From assembly GCA_910585405.1 (NCBI GenBank), contig CAJUDO010000003.1, positions 1 to 64,000 of the forward strand: DNA of 64,000 nt, read 5' to 3'. The notes beneath the pieces are model-generated. The model had not been told where the DNA came from. It saw only the letters and a program-made list of their open reading frames with translations, and searched no databases. The translations under genes and the position numbers were made by a program. Every line of letters begins with the position of its first letter. The first letter of the stretch is position 1. This stretch comes from an uncultured Peptococcaceae bacterium. Lineage in GTDB: Bacteria > Bacillota > Peptococcia > Peptococcales > Peptococcaceae. This document shows positions 1 through 8,111 of the stretch, one piece after another.

Positions 1-67
1 TCAAAAAATGCAATTAAACTTCTAAAAATGCAATTAGTGAGTTTTTTTAATTTTTTATAAAATTGCA

Positions 68-250
68 GATATTCGCTACTGTCATTGCGTTATTCGCTGT
101 TTTGTTGTAAGAATCCGCTACTCGCTCCCAAAACGTGCTGTTCTGTTGGAGAATTTACAAGTTGAGCGATTTCGCTACTTTGGTTGTGTAATTTGCTATT
201 TTGTTGCGAGGTTCCGCCACTCTGTCGGGGAACCTGCTGCTTAATCCGAA
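68..250. repeat. Degenerate tandem repeat, about 21-bp period
   Basis: About nine diverged units of 20-21 bp, each carrying a core like ATTCGCTA or ATTTGCTATT followed by TTGTTG, with the GCT core recurring near positions 75, 96, 117, 137, 174, 195, 216 and 236. Spacing drifts between 20 and 21 bp, with one 37-bp gap, so a reading frame is not kept and I treat it as non-coding. No convincing gene exists in positions 1-827. Function unknown. Confidence 0.55.
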
Positions 251-304
251 AAAGTGGTATTTCGGGATTTTTATTTTTATGGGCATGGGGTTTCGTCGTC
301 CTCA

Positions 305-371
305 TCACCACCAGCACCACAAACACACAGGCGCTATGACTGAGGAACTAAGCAGTTATGTGGTGGTGGTG
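305..371. other. CACCACC / GGTGGTGG inverted repeat
   Basis: A CACCACCAGCACCACA arm near 307-321 can pair with TGTGGTGGTGGTG at 359-371 to give a hairpin with a loop of about 37 nt. A further CACCACCAC lies near 384-393. It is simple in sequence, with no T-run suited to termination, so its role is unclear. Confidence 0.4.
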
Positions 372-458
372 AGAAGAAGAAGAACACCACCACAATATAT
401 TTATATATTATTATATTATTTATGATTTACTTCTAGGTCAGTATATAGATATTACATA

Positions 459-678
459 TAGATTAGCTTTTGATTGGAGAAACCTATGGTTTTTACTTGC
501 GTAACCGTTGGTTCTTTGCTGCATAACCTATGGTTTTCACTTGCGTAACCGTTGGTTTTTCGTTGCATAACCTATGGTTTTCACTTGCGTAACCGTTGGT
601 TTTTGATTGCGGAACCTATGGTTATTGATTGGGAAACCACTGGTTTTTGTTTGCGGAACCTATGGTTTTTTAGTTGGG
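459..678. repeat. 22-bp tandem repeat array with AACC-N3-GGTT palindromes
   Basis: Nine consecutive units start at 481, 503, 525, 547, 569, 591, 613, 635 and 657, an exact 22-bp period. A tenth degenerate unit is visible just before (tail at 466-480). Each unit begins with AACC-N3-GGTT, where N3 alternates mostly between TAT and GTT, so there is also a 44-bp super-period. 22 bp is about two helical turns, so all palindromes lie on one DNA face. The spacers are too short and too alike for a CRISPR array. The array ends about 30 bp before the predicted -35 box of the aminopeptidase gene. Confidence 0.9.
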
Positions 679-710
679 GAAGCGGTATACTCCGTTTTGT
701 GCGCAAAGTC

Positions 711-740
711 TTGCGTCATAGGTTATTTTTATGATAAAAT
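711..740 (+). promoter_or_regulatory. Putative sigma-A promoter of aminopeptidase gene
   Basis: TTGCGT at 711-716 and TAAAAT at 735-740 are separated by 18 bp. The 4/6 and 5/6 matches are moderate. The expected start near 747 leaves a leader of about 80 nt before the ATG at 828. Confidence 0.45.
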
Positions 741-827
741 GGAAACAATATAGGATACCGCATAGACTTTTATGCACAAAATTGTTACAAGCTCTGTTTT
801 GCAGCGCTTGGAAAGGATGCGTTTATT

Positions 828-1937
828 ATGGATGAAAGAATTAAAAAGCTTGCCCATAATCTGATTCATTATTCTTGTGAAGTCAAGCCGAAGGAACGCG
901 TGATGATTCACGTATTTGGCTCCTCGGCTTATCCGTTGGCCCGTCAGCTAGTTAAAGAAACCTACGCGGCCGGAGGGTTTCCCTATGTGCAGTTGGAGGA
1001 TTACAGCATCAACCGTGAAGTGATGTTGGGCGCAGACGAAGAACAACTGCAGATAAAAGCAGCCTTGGATATGGCGCAGATGAAGGAGATGGACGCTTAC
1101 ATCGGCATTCGTGCCTCGGACAATATTGCAGAATTCTCCGATATTCCCCATGCGCAGCTGCAGCTTCACAATGCCATGACCAGCGACGTGCTCAATGAGC
1201 GGGTCAACAATACCAAATGGGTCGTGCTGCGCTATCCCAACCACTCTATGGCACAGCTGGCCAACACCAGCCTGGAGCAATTCGAGGATTTCTATTTTGA
1301 TGTATGCAATTTAGATTACGCCAAAATGTCCCGCGCCATGGATGCCTTAGTCGAACTCATGAACAAAACAGACAAGGTACACATCGTCGGCCCAGGCACG
1401 GACCTCACCTTCTCCATCAAGGATATTCCTGCCATTAAATGCGACGGAAAATGTAATATTCCCGATGGCGAGGTTTACACTGCGCCTGTACGGGATTCGG
1501 CAAACGGCGTCATCACCTACAATACACCTTCTGTATTCCAGGGCTTTACTTATGAAAATATTTGCTTCACCTTTCAGAATGGCAAAATCATAAAAGCCAC
1601 CGCCAACAATTCGGACAAACTCAATGCTGTGCTGGACCAGGATGAAGGCTGCCGTTATCTGGGGGAATTTGCCATCGGCGTCAACCCCTATATTTTGTCC
1701 CCCATGAAGGATACTTTATTTGACGAAAAGATTATGGGAAGTATTCACCTCACGCCAGGCCGCTGCTATGAGGATGCACCCAATGGCAACGATTCGACAA
1801 TCCACTGGGATTTGGTCTATATCCAAACACCCGAATATGGCGGAGGAGAAATTTATTTTGACGATGTCTTAATACGCAAGGACGGCATGTTTGTGTTGGA
1901 TAGTCTGCAATGCTTAAACAGCGACAATTTAAAATAA
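828..1937 (+). CDS. M29 family aminopeptidase (AmpS/AmpT type)
   Basis: A 369-residue cytoplasmic metallo-aminopeptidase predicted to remove N-terminal residues from peptides using two metal ions. The sequence fits family M29 over its whole length: an N-terminal Rossmann-like half, then the metal-ligand half with the motifs PDGEVYTAP, GEFAIGVN, GSIHLTPG and STIHWDLVY, which supply the conserved Glu and His ligands. The length is slightly below the usual 370-410. GGAAAGG lies 11 bases before the ATG. The downstream lipoprotein hydrolase begins only 12 bp after the stop, so the two are probably co-transcribed and end at the terminator at 3293-3339. Family call is firm; substrate preference cannot be read. 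Confidence 0.93.
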   Translation: MDERIKKLAHNLIHYSCEVKPKERVMIHVFGSSAYPLARQLVKETYAAGGFPYVQLEDYSINREVMLGADEEQLQIKAALDMAQMKEMDAYIGIRASDNIAEFSDIPHAQLQLHNAMTSDVLNERVNNTKWVVLRYPNHSMAQLANTSLEQFEDFYFDVCNLDYAKMSRAMDALVELMNKTDKVHIVGPGTDLTFSIKDIPAIKCDGKCNIPDGEVYTAPVRDSANGVITYNTPSVFQGFTYENICFTFQNGKIIKATANNSDKLNAVLDQDEGCRYLGEFAIGVNPYILSPMKDTLFDEKIMGSIHLTPGRCYEDAPNGNDSTIHWDLVYIQTPEYGGGEIYFDDVLIRKDGMFVLDSLQCLNSDNLK

Positions 1938-1949
1938 CGGGAGGTTCCT

Positions 1950-3287
1950 ATGAAGCGATCTCCTATTCTCTTTTTATGTCTCGCTGTCTGTTTACTGGGC
2001 GGATGTATACGGCCTCCTGCGCCTTCAGCAACGGAAGCATCCAAACAAATCAATTATTCGGAGCAAACTGTGGCATCCATCCAGACGCTGGCCGACGGCA
2101 ATATTGCTGCATTTTATCAGCTCTTTGACGATAATCTGAAAAAAGAATTGTCTCAGCAGGAATTGCAGACCCTTTGGAATGATCTTATCTCTCAATACGG
2201 GGCTTTTCAATATTATCAATCCGACATCACCATCACTTCTAAAGATAACAACCAGATTGCCAGTGTACCTTGTGTCTTTGCAAACGGCACTGTTACCTTT
2301 CAGCTTACCTTTAACGCGGAAGGGCTCATCTCTGGTTTTTATACAGTTGAAGAAAGCTATATGAGCGAAAGCACCCGACTGAAAAATGACACGGAGATTT
2401 CCTTTGGCACCGATGCCTATCCCCTTTCCGGCAGTTTGACCTTACCGGAAGGAACCGGTCCGTTTCCTGTGGTCATTTTGGTGTCTGGTTACGGAGCGCA
2501 GGACCGCAATGAACAGCTAGGACCCAACCTGCCCTTTTTAAATTTGGCAGAGCAATTATCCAGTCAAGGCATCGCTGTGTTGCGCTATGACAAACGGAGC
2601 TACACCTATGCCAGGGAATTGGCCCAGAAAGAAAATTTTACCGTTTATGAGGAAACCATTGATGATGTGGCCGCGGCAGTTTCCTTTCTGAAAACGCTGA
2701 ACACCATCCAGAGCGATGAGATTTACATTGCAGGACATTGCCTGTCCGGTTATCTGATGCCCCGCATTGCAGAAGTCACGCCCGACGCTGCTGGTTACAT
2801 CTTCCTGGCGGCCTCAGCTCGTCCTCTGGAAGATATCCTGTTGGATGAAACCGTTTATATCTTAAACACCGAATCCAATCTGGACAAGGCAGGTAAAGAA
2901 AAAATTCTGACACAGCTACAGACCATGTCTGACAATGTCAAGAATCTCACCGGAGACAGCTCTCTTTCCTCCGAGGAGCTTTTTGATTTTCCTGTCAGCT
3001 ACTGGCTGTCATTACAGAATTATGCACCATTAGAAGAAATCAAACAGGTGGATAAACCGTTGCTTTTCTTGCACGGCGGAAGGGACTATCAGGTTCCCGC
3101 CTCTGAGATGGATTTGTGGAAAGAAGCCCTTTCCGGCAAGAACAACGCACAGTTTCTCTATTATGATAATTTGAATCATCTGTTTATGAGCGGCACCGGA
3201 AAAAGTACTCCCACAGAATTTCAGCAAAAGGGAACGGTCAATACACAGGTTTCTGAAGATCTTGCCGCATTTATTCATCGGCATTAG
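1950..3287 (+). CDS. Lipoprotein alpha/beta hydrolase with DUF3887-like N-terminus
   Basis: A 445-residue predicted lipoprotein. The signal peptide ends in a LLGGC lipobox (Cys19), so the protein should be anchored outside the membrane. Residues about 35-140 resemble the DUF3887 module that often precedes secreted hydrolases. Residues about 155-445 are an alpha/beta hydrolase with oxyanion region SGYGAQDRN, nucleophile elbow AGHCLSG, acid loop HGGRDYQVP (Asp379) and a catalytic His in LNHLF (His410). The nucleophile position is Cys264, where esterases of this type normally have Ser. That makes it dienelactone-hydrolase-like in its catalytic triad, or inactive as an esterase. RBS GGGAGG precedes the ATG. 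It follows the aminopeptidase by 12 bp, and a strong terminator follows. Confidence 0.85.
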   Translation: MKRSPILFLCLAVCLLGGCIRPPAPSATEASKQINYSEQTVASIQTLADGNIAAFYQLFDDNLKKELSQQELQTLWNDLISQYGAFQYYQSDITITSKDNNQIASVPCVFANGTVTFQLTFNAEGLISGFYTVEESYMSESTRLKNDTEISFGTDAYPLSGSLTLPEGTGPFPVVILVSGYGAQDRNEQLGPNLPFLNLAEQLSSQGIAVLRYDKRSYTYARELAQKENFTVYEETIDDVAAAVSFLKTLNTIQSDEIYIAGHCLSGYLMPRIAEVTPDAAGYIFLAASARPLEDILLDETVYILNTESNLDKAGKEKILTQLQTMSDNVKNLTGDSSLSSEELFDFPVSYWLSLQNYAPLEEIKQVDKPLLFLHGGRDYQVPASEMDLWKEALSGKNNAQFLYYDNLNHLFMSGTGKSTPTEFQQKGTVNTQVSEDLAAFIHRH

Positions 3288-3292
3288 CACAC

Positions 3293-3339
3293 AAAAAGCC
3301 AATAGAGATGTCGCGATACACATTTCTATTGGCTTTTTT
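3293..3339 (+). terminator. Rho-independent terminator
   Basis: Arms AAAAAGCCAATAGAGATG (3293-3310) and CATTTCTATTGGCTTTTTT (3321-3339) form a long stem ending in a T-run, starting 5 bp after the hydrolase stop codon. Confidence 0.9.
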
Positions 3340-3392
3340 AATGAGAAGAATATCTGATTCATAACGTAAAACAGGGCATTGGCAGAAGTGCG

Positions 3393-3421
3393 TTGACTTC
3401 TTTTGGGGCGTTGTATATAAT
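3393..3421 (+). promoter_or_regulatory. Sigma-A promoter of the diguanylate cyclase gene
   Basis: TTGACT (3393-3398), a 17-bp spacer and TATAAT (3416-3421), a near-consensus match. The leader to the start codon is about 130 nt with no obvious riboswitch fold by eye. Confidence 0.75.
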
Positions 3422-3558
3422 AAATATAATAAAATTTTTATGAAAAAGCGGCTTATCTTGACTGAAAAACGGCGAAGTTTGCAGTGATATATGGACAATG
3501 ATTGCGAGTTGTGCTGATTCAGTGATTCCGATGATTCAGAAGGTTTTTAAAAGCTGGA

Positions 3559-5484
3559 GTGATGAATTTGAAAAACGAAAGTATCAAGACTGTTTTGCCA
3601 AAAATGGTATCCATCATGCTCTTGCTCTTCCTGCTCTTTCTTTTGCCTGTAAATCTCTATGTCCAGATGTATATGCAGCATCAAACGCAGCGAAAAAGCA
3701 CGACAGAGATGTTTGGACAACTGGAACAACTCATTCAGGCCAATGAAAGCGAATTGGGAGATGCGGAACAGGAATTTAAAGAACGCTGTATCCTTGCGGC
3801 AAATTTGGTAGCTTATCACCTGGAACAACTTGACAAAAGCATGTTGGACGTGACTGCCTCCAGAGAATTGGCTGAAAAAATGGATGTGGATGAAATTCAT
3901 TTTTTTACGCCTGATGGAGAGATTGTTTCCGGCACGCACCCCCAATATTACGGATTTACCTTTGATTCAGGAGAGCAAATGCGATTTTTCAAGCCTATGC
4001 TTCAAGACCGCTCATTAAAGCTTTGTCAGGATATTACACCAAATACAGCTGAGCAAAAAGAAATGCAGTACGCTGCGGTTTGGTTGGATGATGGCAGCGG
4101 CATTGTACAGATTGGTATGGAGCCTCGGCGATTGCAGCAAATAATGGAAGAAAACAGCCTTCATAATATTTTGGAAGAGATGCCATTTGAAGTAGATGGG
4201 TATCTTCATGTGCTTGATAAAAAAACATATGAGATCATAGCCTCTACATCCCCCAAACTAAATCACCAGACAATATTTGAAGCAGAGCAGCTGCCATATG
4301 GTAAGCAACTGTCCAACACAATTCATCTGCAATATGATGGAATAAAGTATTGCGTCTATACGAAAGAATATCAGGATTATATTCTGGTGCGCATGTATAA
4401 TTCCTTTTCGCCAGTTACACGTATGCTGCAGTCATCAGGTATTGTGATTCTTTATGTTTTAGTTGGCTCTATTGGAATTATTATGATTTTACGCTGGTAT
4501 ATACAACACAAATTAAGCAACAATTTGGCGAAGATTGTTTGTGAATTACAGAAGATAGAAAAAGGAAGCCTTGACGAAATCCATATTCAAACAGGTATTA
4601 GAGAATTTGAGGAATTATTATTATATATCAACCAGATGTTAAATTCCGTCCAGTTAAGTAGAAAACATTTCCTGCACCTTTTGAATAAAAGCGAGATTCC
4701 TTTCGGTTTTTTTGAAAAGAATACCTTCTATCATCAAACATTTTACAATCATAAACTACTAGAAATTTTGGAAATACAGGAACACGAACCTGTATCTTCT
4801 GAAATGCAGGACTGTCTTGAAGAAAAAATCAACGAGATAAAAAAATATCAAATCAGTGGACATGAAACGATTTATCAATATTGTGTGCACGGGAAAAAGA
4901 AGTATTTACAGCTTGAACAATTGGAAGATGCACAAAGTATCGTTTATTATATTGCGGATATCACCCATTTATGGGAAGAAGCCTCGCAAATAAAATTGCA
5001 AAGTCAAATGGATGAATTGACTCAATTATATAATCGGAGAGGTTTTAATGAGCAAATGAATCTTCTATTTGAATCCCCCGATGCGCTGGGCTTTGCAGCG
5101 ATGCTGATGATTGATGCAGATGATTTGAAAGCCGTTAATGATACGTACGGACATTTTATGGGAGACCGTTATTTGAAAGCGATTGCTGAGACATTACAAA
5201 CTATAACAAAAGAAAAGTCTATCTCCGCAAGACTGGGCGGCGATGAATTTGCTGTTTTTCTGTACGGCTTTTCGTGCATGGCAGATTTGGAAAGCATGAT
5301 TGCACAAATCAAAGAGGAACGAGGCAGTGTTTTTGTGCAGGAGAAAAATTACCGCCAGACACTCCAGTTTTCAATAGGCGCTGCCTTCCACACAATAGAC
5401 GGTACCAATTTTCACGATTTGATGCAGATTGCCGATGAGCGCATGTATCAGGATAAAAAGTCCAGAAAGATTAAGCGCTTTTAA
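3559..5484 (+). CDS. Membrane-bound diguanylate cyclase with extracytoplasmic sensor
   Basis: A 641-residue protein predicted to make cyclic di-GMP from two GTP in response to an external signal. Order: a transmembrane helix at about 10-33, an extracytoplasmic Cache-like region to about 290, a second transmembrane helix at about 293-315, a HAMP-like linker, a PAS-like region at about 370-475 and a C-terminal GGDEF domain. The GGDEF domain is intact, with DELTQLYNRRGF at its start, the MIDADDLK metal site and the active-site motif RLGGDEF. No RxxD inhibitory site was obvious just upstream. The start is GTG at 3559 or ATG at 3562; GGAG lies very close, so the start is uncertain. It is monocistronic between its own promoter and terminator. 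Confidence 0.9.
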   Translation: MMNLKNESIKTVLPKMVSIMLLLFLLFLLPVNLYVQMYMQHQTQRKSTTEMFGQLEQLIQANESELGDAEQEFKERCILAANLVAYHLEQLDKSMLDVTASRELAEKMDVDEIHFFTPDGEIVSGTHPQYYGFTFDSGEQMRFFKPMLQDRSLKLCQDITPNTAEQKEMQYAAVWLDDGSGIVQIGMEPRRLQQIMEENSLHNILEEMPFEVDGYLHVLDKKTYEIIASTSPKLNHQTIFEAEQLPYGKQLSNTIHLQYDGIKYCVYTKEYQDYILVRMYNSFSPVTRMLQSSGIVILYVLVGSIGIIMILRWYIQHKLSNNLAKIVCELQKIEKGSLDEIHIQTGIREFEELLLYINQMLNSVQLSRKHFLHLLNKSEIPFGFFEKNTFYHQTFYNHKLLEILEIQEHEPVSSEMQDCLEEKINEIKKYQISGHETIYQYCVHGKKKYLQLEQLEDAQSIVYYIADITHLWEEASQIKLQSQMDELTQLYNRRGFNEQMNLLFESPDALGFAAMLMIDADDLKAVNDTYGHFMGDRYLKAIAETLQTITKEKSISARLGGDEFAVFLYGFSCMADLESMIAQIKEERGSVFVQEKNYRQTLQFSIGAAFHTIDGTNFHDLMQIADERMYQDKKSRKIKRF

Positions 5485-5499
5485 AATCCAATAGAATAC

Positions 5500-5543
5500 A
5501 TACTCCTCCAAATTGAGGTGACTCACTTTGGAGGAGTATTTTA
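5500..5543 (+). terminator. Rho-independent terminator
   Basis: Perfect 13-bp arms ATACTCCTCCAAA (5500-5512) and TTTGGAGGAGTAT (5527-5539) followed by TTTTA, 15 bp after the diguanylate cyclase stop. Confidence 0.85.
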
Positions 5544-5569
5544 TGCGTTGAAAAAGTCAGTTAAAAAAA

Positions 5570-6000
5570 TTGCATGAAACTAATACAATTTCAATACATC
5601 TCCTCAACAATCTTTTTTAACAACACGGTGTTCCGGACGATTTCTTGGACCGCTTAAGCAACCGCCTCTAGACTTCGTCCGTACCCCCGCCTCTTTTTAA
5701 ATCGCACTTTGTAATCGCTACCAATGAATTTTTCAAATTACGCTGTTTTTCTTTTACAGAGGCAATCGCTCGCACAACTGGTAGTAACGCTAACGCACAG
5801 GCATGACCATGAGCCAAATGGAAGTAACCTTCTACTGCATGTGCTAGCACACGGCCCAGATGTTTTCCTGTTTCTGCACTCACAGCCAAATTTGCCGCAA
5901 GCAAAAGTTCTTCTCTCGCTTCAAAATTTTTCCCATCTTGTATCGCCCTAGGCAAACTATGCATAATATATCTAATTTCCTGTCCACAATATAATTCTAC
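5570..6000 (-). pseudogene. Decayed iron-containing alcohol dehydrogenase fragment
   Basis: The minus strand from 6000 to about 5740 reads as the middle of an iron-containing alcohol dehydrogenase: SLPRAIQDGKN, EAREELLLAANLA, then VLAHAVEGYFHLAHGHACAL. These correspond to the family's conserved AREKMLLAS and HAxxHxxxxxxxxxHG metal-binding region. Homology continues upstream of the first ATG to a TAG at 6001-6003. Downstream the frame is lost, and a shifted frame with two internal stops (about 5570-5668) still reads like the family's C-terminal tail. The N-terminal half, with the NAD-binding domain, is absent. I infer a dead remnant, perhaps of an older version of the adjoining reductase locus. 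Confidence 0.7.
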
Positions 6001-6007
6001 CTATACA

Positions 6008-6048
6008 AAATTCTCCTTCTATTCCTTTTCTGAACAGAAGGAGAATTT
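6008..6048 (-). terminator. Terminator of the DASS-OYE operon
   Basis: Arms AAATTCTCCTTCT (6008-6020) and AGAAGGAGAATTT (6036-6048) are perfectly complementary. On the minus strand the stem is followed by TTTTG. It lies 16 bp after the stop of the 6064-8061 reductase. Confidence 0.8.
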
Positions 6049-6063
6049 CTTTTCTTCTACTAA

Positions 6064-8061
6064 CTAAATCACAATCCCTGCATCAAATCCACTATGCACT
6101 GCATGACAAATATCCGATGCTTTTACACAATCACCAATATTGATAACATCAAAAGCAGCGTCTTTAAAAACATCTCTTTCTGCCACTCTTGGTTTTGTTC
6201 CCACAGAAATAATTACAGTATCTGCTGGTAAATAAATTTCCCGTCCTTGTACATCTTTCACATAGACACCATTTTCATCAATTTTAGTAACAGTTTTTTC
6301 TGTCAATGTCTTTACAGCCTTCTGCTCCATAATTTCCAAAGTATGCATTCTTTCTGTTAGCTGTGCAGTAGAGCAAAGTGTATCTGTCATCTCTACAACA
6401 GAGAGGTTTCTATCCGCCTCTGAAAGATGAATAGACAATTCACAGCCAACTAAGCCACCGCCAACAATTACCACGTTCTCGCCAATTTCATTTTCATGCC
6501 CGAAAACATCCATTGCCATTCGCACATTTTTACTTTCTATCCCGGGAATTTTCGGTACTACTTGCTCTGCACCAACTGCGACAATTAATACATCTGGCGC
6601 TATTTCATCCACTAATTCGGGGGTCACTGTTGTCTTGTAGGTAATTTTCACGTTATTTTTTTCTGCCTGGCAAATTAGATGAGCCAATAAAGCTTTGATT
6701 TCTTTTTTAAACGACATATAATCGGCAAAAATCAACTGTCCACCGCATTTTTCTGTTTTTTCGTACAGATGTACACGATGTCCTCTCTGTGCCGCAGTAA
6801 CTGCTGCTTGTAAACCTGCAATCCCACCACCGATAACCATAACATCTTTCTGGTGTTCTGGCTTTTCTTCAAATAGTTTTTTCTTCACATAACCCTGTGA
6901 AAAATATGGATTGCTTGCACAATACACATCATATGTGGCATCATCAGCCAGTGTCACTAATTTGGATAATCTGCCCCGTCTCCCAGTGTCCAAACAGTAA
7001 TCACAGCGCAAGCAGGGACGAATATCCTCCAGTCTCCCTTCCTTTACCTTATTTACCCAGTTTGGATCCGCAACCGCTTGGCGCGCCATTAATACATAGT
7101 CTGCCTTACCTTCCGCCAATAACTGTTCCGCCAATTCAGGATTATGCACACTGCCAATCACACCGATTGGAATTTTTGCAATTTTTTTAATAGCCGCTGA
7201 TGCATCTGCATTATGCGCTGGCTCCATATAATGAGTTGGATGCATCTTAGACCGACTGGAGGCATCTAACCGTGTTCCGCACGTTATATGAATCATATCT
7301 ACATATTCTTGGAAAATTTTCACTTGTTCCACCGCATCTGCAATATCAATTCCACCCGGTGTTTTGTCTGAACCATTCATGCGAACTTCAATAGGCAAAT
7401 CTACGGCCTGTTTAATTCGCTCAATCACCATCAATGGAAATCGACATCTATTTTCTACGGAGCCACCAAACTTGTCCTTTCTTTTATTGCTCAAGGGAGA
7501 AAGGAAGTTATTCATTAACCAACCATGGCCATAATGCAGCATAATTGTGTCAAAGCCAGCGCGTTTAGCGCCGCGAGCCGCGTTCACATACATTTCAATT
7601 ACTCGTTCCATATCATCTTCATTCATGCCTCGCACAAAATGTCCATTCCACATCATATCAGATGCACTAATCGGCTCAATACCAGGACCAACAATTTGAC
7701 AACAACCTGGATGATAAATCTCGCAGGCTGTTCTGCTGCCATAAGCATGAACGATTCTCTGTAATTTGTGCACATCCTGAAAAGCCAGCAATTGTTCATC
7801 ATCAAAAATTAACGTCCTCGGATGTCCACCTCCTCTGGGGATTTCAGTAGGCACACAGACGGAAGCAAAGCCACCTTTTGCCAAACTCCCATAAAAGTCC
7901 AAACCAGCTTCATTTAATAAGCCAACACCGTCTACTACGATATGTGGAAACATAGGGCCAACCATAACCCGGTTCTTGAATGTAACCTTGCTTTCCCCTT
8001 TTCCGATTGTTAATGGCTCAAATAAGTGTGGAAATTTTTCTTTGTAATATGCTAATGTCAT
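6064..8061 (-). CDS. OYE/2,4-dienoyl-CoA-reductase-type Fe-S flavoenzyme
   Basis: A 665-residue cytoplasmic flavoenzyme with the architecture of 2,4-dienoyl-CoA reductase, enoate reductase and BaiCD/BaiH: an FMN TIM barrel (about 1-345), a [4Fe-4S] site (Cys350, 353, 356 and 381) and a C-terminal FAD/NAD(P)H module with two dinucleotide motifs, GGGIAGLQ at about 411 and GGGLVGCE further on. The expected reaction is NAD(P)H-driven reduction of an activated C=C bond. The active-site segment LHYGHGWL has His176 and His179, but Trp181 aligns with the usual proton-donor Tyr. The ATG has AGGAG 8 bases upstream. It is the second gene after a DASS transporter (50-bp gap), suggesting that the imported anion is its substrate or product. 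Exact substrate unknown. Confidence 0.88.
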   Translation of the reverse strand: MTLAYYKEKFPHLFEPLTIGKGESKVTFKNRVMVGPMFPHIVVDGVGLLNEAGLDFYGSLAKGGFASVCVPTEIPRGGGHPRTLIFDDEQLLAFQDVHKLQRIVHAYGSRTACEIYHPGCCQIVGPGIEPISASDMMWNGHFVRGMNEDDMERVIEMYVNAARGAKRAGFDTIMLHYGHGWLMNNFLSPLSNKRKDKFGGSVENRCRFPLMVIERIKQAVDLPIEVRMNGSDKTPGGIDIADAVEQVKIFQEYVDMIHITCGTRLDASSRSKMHPTHYMEPAHNADASAAIKKIAKIPIGVIGSVHNPELAEQLLAEGKADYVLMARQAVADPNWVNKVKEGRLEDIRPCLRCDYCLDTGRRGRLSKLVTLADDATYDVYCASNPYFSQGYVKKKLFEEKPEHQKDVMVIGGGIAGLQAAVTAAQRGHRVHLYEKTEKCGGQLIFADYMSFKKEIKALLAHLICQAEKNNVKITYKTTVTPELVDEIAPDVLIVAVGAEQVVPKIPGIESKNVRMAMDVFGHENEIGENVVIVGGGLVGCELSIHLSEADRNLSVVEMTDTLCSTAQLTERMHTLEIMEQKAVKTLTEKTVTKIDENGVYVKDVQGREIYLPADTVIISVGTKPRVAERDVFKDAAFDVINIGDCVKASDICHAVHSGFDAGIVI

Positions 8062-8111
8062 TCATAACACTCCTTTTTAATTTACTTTTTGTTTTATAAA
8101 AATCATTTTGA

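Noticed and set aside
90..326. Open frame on the minus strand over the 21-bp repeats that could encode a repeat protein
   Set aside because: The repeat spacing shifts between 20 and 21 bp, which breaks the frame. Composition is low-complexity with no RBS of note, and a second overlapping frame on the plus strand is equally open.
481..678. CRISPR-like array at the 22-bp repeats
   Set aside because: Units are contiguous, spacers are only 11 bp and nearly identical, and no cas gene is near.
5668..5964. A normal small gene for an alcohol dehydrogenase-like domain
   Set aside because: Homology continues upstream of the first ATG to a stop, and the C-terminal remnant is out of frame with internal stops, so it is a degraded gene.
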